A stretch of DNA of 11,292 nucleotides from CAYFLR01 sp964343805 (lineage in GTDB: Bacteria > Bdellovibrionota_B > Oligoflexia > CAYFLR01), in contig CAYFLR010000108.1 of the NCBI GenBank assembly GCA_964343805.1, forward strand, positions 1-11,292, in the 5' to 3' direction. Both the position numbers and the translations under genes were made by a program. The notes below the pieces were generated by a model. The model worked only from the letters and a program-made list of their open reading frames with translations. It made no database searches and was not told where the DNA came from. Shown here in pieces: positions 1-6,678 of this stretch; the stretch's first letter is position 1; every line of letters starts with the position of its first letter.

Positions 1-114
1 GAAGAAGAGACCACCGACGAGCTTCCTGCCATGGACGATGATATGGCCGGACTCGCAGAAGAAGAGACCACCGACGAGCTTCCTGCCATGGAAGAAGATA
101 CGGGTCCTACTCCA
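1..114 (+). repeat. 57-bp in-frame tandem repeat, two copies visible
   Basis: Bases 1-35 recur exactly at 58-92, giving a 57-bp period (19 codons). The rest of the second unit has diverged. The array begins at the window edge and may hold more copies to the left. Being a multiple of three, it can expand or contract without breaking the acidic protein. Confidence 0.85.
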
Positions 115-828
115 GAGCTTCCCAATATGGATGAGGATGAACCTGATTTACCAGAAGATATGGCCATCGCAGAGGATACCGAAGTTGCTGAAGTAGATAT
201 GGATGACCTTGGAGATGTGGACGGCTTAGGAGAAAGTGACGAACTAGAAGAACCAGATGCAGTTGATGAAATCGTAGAAGAAGTTGCTGAAGACGTGGTT
301 GAAGAAGTTGCTGAAGAAGTTGTTGAAGAAGTTGTTGAAGAAGTTGTTGAAGATGTTGTTGAAGACGTTGCCGAAGAAGTTACGGAGGAACCAGAAATAG
401 AAGCCTCTATGGAAATGGACGATGAGGAAGATGAGGAAGATGAGGAAGAAGTAGATCTTCCGGATGTGGACATTGAAGTGGACGGTGAGCTTTCTGCGGA
501 AGAGGCAGCAGCGGATCTTCCTGAACTAGAGGAAGTAGCGAAAGATAATGTCACTCCCATTAATCAAAATCCCACACCACAGCCAAGTGCAAATGGAGCA
601 CCTTTTAGCGGGAGTTTTTCATTTGATATGAATGAAACGACTTTTACTTTATATATTCAATCCAAGGTGGGGCTATCACTTAACTTAGCAGACCTAGAAC
701 CAGGTTTTAAATTCTCTTCTACCTTAGGCAATACCGCAGTTAATATCGAATGCAAAGAAGCCGGATTAGCGGTGCAGGTGGGAGGATCGAGTTTTACGAT
801 CCCAGTGAATATAGCCAAAGCCTCTTAG
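1..828 (+). CDS. Highly acidic repeat protein, 5'-partial
   Basis: The reading frame is open from base 1, so the gene starts outside the window; 275 residues and a TAG stop are visible. I do not recognise a family. About the first 180 visible residues are dominated by Glu, Asp, Val, Ala and Pro and contain no Lys, Arg or His. They include two copies of a 19-residue unit starting EEETTDELPAM, a Val-Glu-Glu run (window codons about 91-127) and an acidic DEEDEEDEEE block. A Pro/Asn/Gln-rich linker follows. The last ~80 residues are ordinary, with alternating hydrophobic residues (for example FTLYIQSKVGLSLNL) that look like a small beta-rich domain. Plausible roles are a surface, secreted or cation-binding protein, or a long acidic spacer in front of a C-terminal domain, but none can be shown. 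An ATG at 31 exists, but the frame and the repeat both continue upstream of it, so it is probably internal. Confidence 0.75.
   Translation, partial: EEETTDELPAMDDDMAGLAEEETTDELPAMEEDTGPTPELPNMDEDEPDLPEDMAIAEDTEVAEVDMDDLGDVDGLGESDELEEPDAVDEIVEEVAEDVVEEVAEEVVEEVVEEVVEDVVEDVAEEVTEEPEIEASMEMDDEEDEEDEEEVDLPDVDIEVDGELSAEEAAADLPELEEVAKDNVTPINQNPTPQPSANGAPFSGSFSFDMNETTFTLYIQSKVGLSLNLADLEPGFKFSSTLGNTAVNIECKEAGLAVQVGGSSFTIPVNIAKAS
271..381 (+). repeat. Low-complexity Val-Glu-Glu coding repeat
   Basis: A run built from GTTGAAGAAGTT-like 12-bp units encodes repeated V-[EA]-E-[ED]-V steps with period 4. Some copies are identical at the DNA level and others carry silent or conservative changes (GTG, GAC, GCC), which points to slippage-type expansion followed by drift. 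Confidence 0.75.
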
Positions 829-1000
829 TTGGCTTCCATAAACAGCCGTCCGCTGTGTTGGTTGCAAAATCAATATCATTGCTTTGTGCGCGGAAAATTG
901 GTGCAAAATTATTCAACTCCTTTATCTCCTCTGCAAATTAGCCGATTTGAATGCTAAGGCTTTAAAAATGCATGAGTAATCCTATTCTCTAGTTCTTAAG

Positions 1001-1032
1001 AAAAAAAAACACCACTTTTCCGTGCACAAAGT
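1001..1032 (-). terminator. Possible weak terminator of the dap operon
   Basis: Read on the minus strand just after the dapL stop, a 5-bp stem (ACTTT at 1032-1028 with AAAGT at 1018-1014) is followed four bases later by nine T (1009-1001). The T tract fits a Rho-independent terminator, but the stem is short and AT-rich, so this is tentative. Apart from this, 829-1036 is a gap between convergent genes with only short chance-level stems, such as ACAGC/GCTGT near 850. Confidence 0.3.
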
Positions 1033-1036
1033 AAGA

Positions 1037-2263
1037 TTATCCATAGCGGGTTGTTAAACGCTCCACTGCTGCGGTTGCGGCCTCTTTGGTGCAAAAGGCA
1101 CTAAAGCGAAAGTAACCCTCACCGGCTCTACCAAAGCCGGATCCTGGTGTTCCAATGATGCCCAGTTCTTTGAGTAAAAGATCAAAAAAGTCAAAACTCT
1201 TTTCTACTTCTTTGATGGGGAACCAGATGTAAGGAGAGTGGTCACCACCATAGGTCTCAAATCCTAATTCAGCCAGAGAGCTCTTGAGGACTTTGGCGTT
1301 TTGCAGGTAGCTTTGGAGGTTGGATTTTATCTCTGTTTGAGCTTCTTCTGTGAAGGAGGCGGCAGCTGCTTTTTGAATAGGATAGGATAATCCATTGAGT
1401 TTAGTGGTCTGTCTTCGGTACCAAAGATCATACACTTTGATGGGAGATTTATCCTGTTTGTAGGCCACTAACTCTTTGGGCAAAATTGAGTAGGCACATC
1501 TGGTGCCGGTAAAACCCACGGTTTTGGAGAAGCTTCTAAACTCGACTGCCACCTCTTTGGCTCCAGGAATTTCATAAATAGAGCGTGGATTCCCTTCTCC
1601 CACAAAGGCCTCATAGGCCGCATCATAAAGAATGATAGACTGATTCTCTTTGGCATATTCAACCCAGTTAGTCAGGTCACTATGAGTAAACACGGTACCG
1701 GTGGGATTATTGGGACTGCAAAGATAAATTAAATCTACCGGTACATCTGGTGGAGAAGGTTTAAAGTTATTTTCCTTGTTGGCTGTGAGATAGTGGAGCC
1801 CTTCATAAAAGCCCGCTTCATCAGCTGGACCCGTATAGCCCGTCATCACACTGGCGTCTAAGTAAACTGGGTAAACCGGGTCGGTCACCGCTACTTTGCA
1901 TTCAGGTGAAAATATATCTAAGATGTGAGCAGTGTCTCCTTTGGTTCCATCGCTGACAAAAATTTCATCTTCGCTAATATCTATGTCGCGACTTTGAAAG
2001 TCGTGCTGGGCAATGGCTTTTCTTAAAAAAGCGTATCCCACTTCCGGACCATATCCTCTAAAGGTCGATGAGTCCGCCATTTCATCAACTGCTTGGTGAA
2101 AGGCGCTAATGACTGCCTTTGGAAGAGGAAAACTTACATCACCGATTCCTAAATTGAGTAAAGGCTTTTCCGGGTCTACCGTGTGAGCTTTGATTCGACG
2201 GGTTATTTCAGGGAAGAAAAATCCCTGTTTAAGTTTTAAAAAGTGTTCATTAATTAAGGCCAT
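1037..2263 (-). CDS. dapL: LL-diaminopimelate aminotransferase
   Basis: PLP-dependent class I/II aminotransferase that converts tetrahydrodipicolinate plus glutamate directly to LL-2,6-diaminopimelate, bypassing the succinylase/acetylase steps; cytosolic. At 408 residues it has the usual DapL length. Visible family motifs are NEHFLKLKQGFFFPEI (5-20), LGIGDVSFPLP (38-48), RGYGPEVGY (69-77), SDGTKGDTAHILDIF (104-118), TDPVYPVYLD (127-136), SPNNPTG (183-189) and SFSKTVGFTGTRCAYS (244-259). Lys247 is the expected Schiff-base lysine, Asp214 and Tyr217 match the PLP-contacting DAAY, and Arg386 in the terminal YFRFSAF segment is the likely substrate-carboxylate arginine. The ATG is preceded by GGAG five bases upstream (minus strand), which supports this start. 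It lies 21 bp after dapF, and its product is the DapF substrate. The DapL-specific motifs make a generic aspartate aminotransferase unlikely. Confidence 0.95.
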   Translation of the reverse strand: MALINEHFLKLKQGFFFPEITRRIKAHTVDPEKPLLNLGIGDVSFPLPKAVISAFHQAVDEMADSSTFRGYGPEVGYAFLRKAIAQHDFQSRDIDISEDEIFVSDGTKGDTAHILDIFSPECKVAVTDPVYPVYLDASVMTGYTGPADEAGFYEGLHYLTANKENNFKPSPPDVPVDLIYLCSPNNPTGTVFTHSDLTNWVEYAKENQSIILYDAAYEAFVGEGNPRSIYEIPGAKEVAVEFRSFSKTVGFTGTRCAYSILPKELVAYKQDKSPIKVYDLWYRRQTTKLNGLSYPIQKAAAASFTEEAQTEIKSNLQSYLQNAKVLKSSLAELGFETYGGDHSPYIWFPIKEVEKSFDFFDLLLKELGIIGTPGSGFGRAGEGYFRFSAFCTKEAATAAVERLTTRYG

Positions 2264-2284
2264 ATTGACTCCATTGATAGCGAG

Positions 2285-3163
2285 TTAGCGCTCTATTTCT
2301 CCCTCAAAGACCAATGTGGCAGGTCCTGTCATCAGGACGTTTTCAAGGTCCTCACAATGGATGGTGAGATTGCCACCGGGGAGAGTAATAATTGATTCGG
2401 GTTTGGTGTATTCTAATAAATAGCTGATGGTACTTATCGCAGTTGCTGCCGTTCCACAGGCCAGAGTCGGACCAGCGCCTCTTTCCCACACAATGGCTTT
2501 AATTTGATCCCTATCACGAAACTCAAAAAATGAGACATTGGTTCCTTCAGGAAAACAAGGGTGTTTTTCAAGAAAAGGACCCACTCGATCTAGTTCCACT
2601 TGCTCAAGAGATTCCACTGGGATCACAAAATGAGGATTACCTACCGTGAGATAATAACCAGTGTATTTGCTGGGTGAGCAATCGATGTCTAATTGCAGAG
2701 CGGATAGTGGGAGTTCTGGATGAGTGTAGATTTCAGAATGATTCGCCTGATCCTTTTGAATTTCCAGTAAAGTCGGATCAAACTGGGGGCTTCCCATATT
2801 CACTTGAAAGTGAGGATCTCTTCCTGATCCCAAGGGGATTCTGGTGATGTCTTTCACTCCAGACTGAGTTTCAACTTTAAAGTTATTGCTCTTGATAATC
2901 TCTTTAAGGTAGGCAAAGTGAGAAAGGCAGCGGATTCCATTTCCACACATCTCCGCTTCGCTCCCATCACTATTGAAGATCTTCATGGTCATATCAGCTG
3001 AATCAGACTTTTCAAGTAACACTAAACCATCGGCTCCGATGGAGTAGTTTCGATTGCATAAAGACTTGGCAAGTTTGCCTGCATCAGGGATAAATGGCTC
3101 TCGATGATCGATCAAGATATAGTCATTGCCGAGACCATGCATTTTACTAAAGGAGAGCTTCAT
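2285..3163 (-). CDS. dapF: Diaminopimelate epimerase
   Basis: Cofactor-independent racemase-fold enzyme that interconverts LL- and meso-diaminopimelate, the last step before peptidoglycan cross-linking and lysine formation; cytosolic. The ATG at 3163 gives 292 residues beginning MKLSFSKMHGLGNDY, the normal DapF N-terminus. Both catalytic cysteines are present: Cys73 in EMCGNGIRC, the classical position, and Cys236 in ERGAGPTLACGTA. GNPHFV (175-180) and PEGTNVSF are further family motifs. A TTG at 3190 would add nine residues (MNLPLFECF). I prefer the ATG because the family starts there and the predicted promoter would leave the TTG only about 14 bases of leader. Neither start has a strong Shine-Dalgarno sequence. 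It is the first gene of a dapF-dapL pair covering consecutive pathway steps. Confidence 0.95.
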   Translation of the reverse strand: MKLSFSKMHGLGNDYILIDHREPFIPDAGKLAKSLCNRNYSIGADGLVLLEKSDSADMTMKIFNSDGSEAEMCGNGIRCLSHFAYLKEIIKSNNFKVETQSGVKDITRIPLGSGRDPHFQVNMGSPQFDPTLLEIQKDQANHSEIYTHPELPLSALQLDIDCSPSKYTGYYLTVGNPHFVIPVESLEQVELDRVGPFLEKHPCFPEGTNVSFFEFRDRDQIKAIVWERGAGPTLACGTAATAISTISYLLEYTKPESIITLPGGNLTIHCEDLENVLMTGPATLVFEGEIER

Positions 3164-3210
3164 AAAACACTCGAAGAGAGGAAGGTTCAACCTAGCTAAA
3201 TAAAGAATGC

Positions 3211-3239
3211 AGTATATTTAAAGGATTAGAGAAAATCAA
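3211..3239 (-). promoter_or_regulatory. Sigma70-type promoter of dapF-dapL
   Basis: On the minus strand, a -35 TTGATT (3239-3234) and a -10 TATACT (3216-3211) are separated by exactly 17 bp. The -10 matches consensus at five of six positions, the -35 at four of six. Transcription would start near 3204, leaving about 40 bases of leader before the dapF ATG at 3163. Confidence 0.6.
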
Positions 3240-3249
3240 TACCTATTAT

Positions 3250-3262
3250 CCTAAAATTTAGG
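3250..3262. promoter_or_regulatory. Perfect 13-bp palindrome, operator candidate
   Basis: CCTAAA-A-TTTAGG is a perfect inverted repeat around a central A. It sits 10 bp behind the dapF -35 element and 4 bp before the -35 candidate of the divergent lipoprotein gene, so one bound regulator could touch both promoters. No cognate regulator is visible in the window, and a 6-bp half-site can arise by chance in AT-rich DNA. Confidence 0.3.
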
Positions 3263-3266
3263 GGAT

Positions 3267-3296
3267 TTGAGCCGACTGTATGGATAGAGGAATAAT
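3267..3296 (+). promoter_or_regulatory. Candidate promoter of the small lipoprotein gene
   Basis: TTGAGC (3267-3272) and AATAAT (3291-3296), 18 bp apart, match the sigma70 -35 and -10 boxes at four and five of six positions. The predicted start of transcription is near 3303, about 27 bases before the ATG at 3330. Confidence 0.35.
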
Positions 3297-3329
3297 TTCC
3301 CATGAGGGGAACGACAGGTGGAGGGAATA

Positions 3330-4025
3330 ATGAGAAACCGTCGATATGAAATGATTTTTAAATGTTCACTGGTGTTTTTATTGGTATTTTTAACTGTTGC
3401 CTGTAAAACGGGGAGACGAGGAAATCGCGTGAGTATAGATCCCTTTCTTTCCTTGCAGTCTAACAAGGCCATAAAAGGCGAAGTGGGTAAACAAGATGAG
3501 GACGAGGCCTATAAGGAGAGATTAACTTATGGGGTCAAGGTGAATGTTGATATGTTCTGGATTCTAGCTACTGAATTTGTTGTGGCTCGGAACCAAATGG
3601 AGTCTCAGCTTAAAGCCTATCGTGCTACCGATGAGTTTGGGGAAATTGATTATGAGAAGGATTTGAATGTGGATAAATCCAATAAAGACCTTCTTTTAAA
3701 AGTAAATGAAGAGCGTAGAATGGCAAGAGCTGCGTTAAAAGCGCAAATAGGACTTGGATATTACTTTACAGCTTTTGCAAAAGTAGGTGCACAAGCTATG
3801 CAGCGTATTGTAAAGGTTAAATATACAGATGAAAAGTATGCAGATAAAGCTCCTGATCCACTAACTACCCCTATAGAGTATGATCCCTATGCTGGTGCTG
3901 GTTTTAGAGTTCGTTTAACTCATCGAGTTCAAGCAGGAGCGACATACGATTTCTTCTTCTATAAGTTTCCCAAGTATGAACCTTTCACCCGAGAAGTGGG
4001 AGTCTTTGTGCGAGTGAACTTCTAA
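3330..4025 (+). CDS. Small putative lipoprotein, unknown function
   Basis: Not recognised as a named family. The ATG at 3330 has an excellent GGAGG (3320-3324) five bases upstream, so an in-frame GTG at 3318 is unlikely to be used. The 231-residue product starts MRNRRYEMIF, followed by a hydrophobic stretch ending LTVAC. Cys25 is the likely lipidated residue, although Thr at -3 is a loose lipobox. The mature part is charged in the middle (about 55-130). Its last ~90 residues alternate aromatic and hydrophobic with polar positions (GLGYYFTAFAKVGAQAM, then ATYDFFFYKF) and end in VGVFVRVNF. Such strands and a terminal Phe are typical of outer-membrane beta-proteins recognised by BamA, so outer-membrane association is inferred. 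It stands alone, divergent from dapF and followed by a separate promoter region. Confidence 0.75.
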   Translation: MRNRRYEMIFKCSLVFLLVFLTVACKTGRRGNRVSIDPFLSLQSNKAIKGEVGKQDEDEAYKERLTYGVKVNVDMFWILATEFVVARNQMESQLKAYRATDEFGEIDYEKDLNVDKSNKDLLLKVNEERRMARAALKAQIGLGYYFTAFAKVGAQAMQRIVKVKYTDEKYADKAPDPLTTPIEYDPYAGAGFRVRLTHRVQAGATYDFFFYKFPKYEPFTREVGVFVRVNF

Positions 4026-4133
4026 TTCATTTGCATCTTTTCAATTTGACCAATCCTGGGAATTTTCCCGCTAAAACTCATATTAGCTCTGTACACTGAG
4101 TCTAAATCATTATAAAATTTAATATGTTATCCG

Positions 4134-4139
4134 TATAAT
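4134..4139 (+). promoter_or_regulatory. -10 element upstream of the protease operon
   Basis: A perfect TATAAT lies 34 bp before the ATG at 4174. The -35 is poor (TTATAA at 4110-4115, 18-bp spacing, three of six matches), so the promoter may need an activator or be weak. The surrounding 4080-4140 stretch is strongly AT-rich, so a chance match is possible. Confidence 0.4.
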
Positions 4140-4173
4140 CGAATAGTTAATTCAATCTGCTCAAGGATGTTTT

Positions 4174-6678
4174 ATGCCAAAGAAAGCCTCTAAGAAAACC
4201 CAGCCCAAGAAAGCTGTTCAACCCTCTTCAGATTTCAACCAGCGAGGACTGGATGAGCATTTGGCGGAATTAAAGCCGGCGAGTTCTGCTTCCATGAAGA
4301 GATATGAACTCTCAACTAAGCAGATTTTTTCACCTTGTGATCCGGCAAAGTTTAAGTTTAAGACCACTGAAGAAATTAAGTGCTCAAATAAAATTATTGA
4401 TCAGAGTCGAGCGGTAAGAGCAATCCGCATGGGACTTGGGATTCGGAAACCGGGTTTTAATATTTACGTAGCAGGGATGGAAGGCACAGGTAAAACCAGT
4501 GTGATTAAGTCCTTTTTACAACAAACGGCTAACAAAATTGAGACTCCCGATGACTGGTGTTATGTACATAACTTTGAAAGGGAGCAGTACCCTATCGCCA
4601 TCAATCTTCCAGCTGGGGAAGGTAAAAAGTTTAAAAGAGAGATGGAAAACTTAGTAGAGCAACTCACTTTAGATGTGCGAGAGGCACTTCAAAGTGAGGA
4701 GTATGAGAACAATGTCAATGCTCGGATGTATGAAGGCACCGAACAGAAAAATCAACTCTACACTGAGTTAGAGGGAATTGCTCATGAAATGGGGTTTTCA
4801 TTAAAATCATCTCGCATGGGTATCATTACTGTTCCTATGAAAGATGGAAAAACCCTTAGTGAAAAAGAGTACAAACTCCTACCAGAAAAAGAGAGAAGTG
4901 ATATTGAAAAACGCCGAGGGGAGTTGGAGCCTCGAGTGATGGAGTTTGCAAGAGCAGTTAGGATCATAGATCAAGAGACTCGTAGTGTGGTCGAGGAGAT
5001 GCAAAATGAACTCGGAAACTATGTCATCGATCTTTCCATGGAGTCCATGCTCAAAAAATATAAAAAGTCCAAGCGCGTTTTAGAATACCTAAATAATGTA
5101 AAAGAGAACTTTCTCAACTCCATATTGGAATTTATAGAGCAGGAAGAAGAACGAGAAAAAGAAGAGCATGTGGAAATGCGTAGAGAAGTCCGTCCGTTTC
5201 TTGAATATGAAGTGAACGTCTATGTGGATAACTCAAAACAATCTGGGGCACCTGTGGTTATAGAAAATAACCCCACTTACTATAACCTTTTCGGTAAGAT
5301 TGAGAAAAAGATCGAGTATGGAATTTACATAACTGATTTGAGTAACATCAAGGCAGGGAGTATTAACAGGGCCAATCAGGGGTTTTTAGTTATTAATGCC
5401 ATGGACCTTTTTAAAAACCCTCTGGTTTGGGATACCTTAAAAAGAATGCTCCGCAACCGCATGTCTTTTATTGAGGATATGGGAGAAAACTATGGCCTGC
5501 TGCCTACTTCTGGCCTCTCTCCTGAGTCGATTCCGCTCGATGTAAAAGTGGTACTAGTAGGAACTGATGATATTTATCATCTCCTCTTTCGTTATGATGA
5601 GGAGTTTAAAAAGATTTTTAAAGTCAAAGCTGATTTTGATTATCGCATGCCGAGAAATGCCAGAACCATTCAAGGTTATGTAAGTTTTATTGCCACTCGA
5701 AGTCATTTAGAAAAGTTAAAGCATTTTGATCCTTCAGGAGTGGCTGCCATTGTGGAACTCAGTTCCCGCTTGGTGGATAGTCAAAAACATATGAGTTCCT
5801 CTTTTGGAGAAATAAAAGATGTGATTATTGAATCGGATTTTATAGCCAGGGAGAAGAGGGCTAGGTACATTCGTCGTGATCATGTGGAGCAGGCAGTCAA
5901 AGAGCGTTTTAAAAGATCTGACATGATTAACGAACATATCCTGCAAAATATGCTAGAGGATAATATTCTAATCTCAACCAATGAGAATGAAGTGGGACAG
6001 GCCAATGGCCTTGCTGTATACGGATTAGGTGATATCTCTTTTGGAAAGCCTTCCCGAATTACTTCCAAAGTTTTTCGAGGGAAGCCGGGAGTGATCAATA
6101 TTGAAAGAGAAGCAGATATGAGTGGAGCCACTCATACCAAAGGAGTCCACATCCTATCCGCCCTCTTCCAATCAAAATTTTCACTCAAAGTGCCTCTTGG
6201 TCTTTCCGCTACCATCTGCTTTGAACAGAACTATGGTGGCATTGATGGCGATAGTGCTTCTTCTACTGAGTTCTATGTGATCAGCAGTGCTATGTCAGGA
6301 ATTCCACTTAAGCAGTCCATTGCTATTACGGGCTCAATCAATCAAAATGGGGAAATTCAACCCATTGGCGGAGTTAACGAAAAGATCGAAGGTTTCTTTG
6401 AAGTATGTCAATCAAGAAAGCTGACTGGTGATCAAGGAGTGATTATACCTCATCAAAATATCCCCAATCTCATGCTCAATCAAGAGGTGAGGGATGCTGT
6501 AGAAAGCGGACTTTTTCATATCTATGCAGTGAAAACGGTGGATGAAGGATTAGAAATTCTAACTGGCTATAAAGCAGGTAAACTGGATAAAAAAGGAAAC
6601 TACACCAAAGGGTCCATCTATCGTTTGATTGCAGATAAAATGGAAGCTCTTTATGAAGAAGAGAAGGATGATAATTAG
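4174..6678 (+). CDS. Lon-type AAA+ ATP-dependent protease (LonB/LonC-like)
   Basis: Cytosolic ATP-dependent serine protease of the AAA_32 plus Lon_C type, found in many bacteria beside or instead of classical LonA. The product is 834 residues. A Lys-rich N-terminus (1-16) is followed by a conserved region (about 45-95) and the Walker A motif GMEGTGKTS (101-109). A long charged, probably coiled-coil insertion covers about 150-345. A second conserved ATPase part has a Walker B-like GFLVINAMDLF (403-413), and a helical lid follows around 505-590. The Lon protease domain runs from about 605 to 800: Ser694 in DGDSASSTEF and Lys737 in GGVNEKIEGFF form the Ser-Lys dyad, 43 residues apart as in E. 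coli LonA. There is no LonA-type N-terminal substrate domain. AAGGA (4163-4167) lies six bases before the ATG. Its end overlaps the next protease gene by 26 bp. Likely role: degradation of damaged or regulatory proteins; substrates unknown. Confidence 0.9.
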   Translation: MPKKASKKTQPKKAVQPSSDFNQRGLDEHLAELKPASSASMKRYELSTKQIFSPCDPAKFKFKTTEEIKCSNKIIDQSRAVRAIRMGLGIRKPGFNIYVAGMEGTGKTSVIKSFLQQTANKIETPDDWCYVHNFEREQYPIAINLPAGEGKKFKREMENLVEQLTLDVREALQSEEYENNVNARMYEGTEQKNQLYTELEGIAHEMGFSLKSSRMGIITVPMKDGKTLSEKEYKLLPEKERSDIEKRRGELEPRVMEFARAVRIIDQETRSVVEEMQNELGNYVIDLSMESMLKKYKKSKRVLEYLNNVKENFLNSILEFIEQEEEREKEEHVEMRREVRPFLEYEVNVYVDNSKQSGAPVVIENNPTYYNLFGKIEKKIEYGIYITDLSNIKAGSINRANQGFLVINAMDLFKNPLVWDTLKRMLRNRMSFIEDMGENYGLLPTSGLSPESIPLDVKVVLVGTDDIYHLLFRYDEEFKKIFKVKADFDYRMPRNARTIQGYVSFIATRSHLEKLKHFDPSGVAAIVELSSRLVDSQKHMSSSFGEIKDVIIESDFIAREKRARYIRRDHVEQAVKERFKRSDMINEHILQNMLEDNILISTNENEVGQANGLAVYGLGDISFGKPSRITSKVFRGKPGVINIEREADMSGATHTKGVHILSALFQSKFSLKVPLGLSATICFEQNYGGIDGDSASSTEFYVISSAMSGIPLKQSIAITGSINQNGEIQPIGGVNEKIEGFFEVCQSRKLTGDQGVIIPHQNIPNLMLNQEVRDAVESGLFHIYAVKTVDEGLEILTGYKAGKLDKKGNYTKGSIYRLIADKMEALYEEEKDDN

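Noticed and set aside
1..381. Left-end repeats considered as a CRISPR array
   Set aside because: The units are coding, in frame and multiples of three, with no unique spacers between identical repeats.
750..941. Open frame of 63 codons overlapping the end of the acidic gene
   Set aside because: It lies mostly in another frame of the acidic gene and its convergent gap, with no ribosome binding site and no family-like motif.
4058..4069. GGGAA/TTCCC inverted repeat after the small lipoprotein gene, considered as a terminator
   Set aside because: The loop would be two bases and no T tract follows, so it is not a credible intrinsic terminator.
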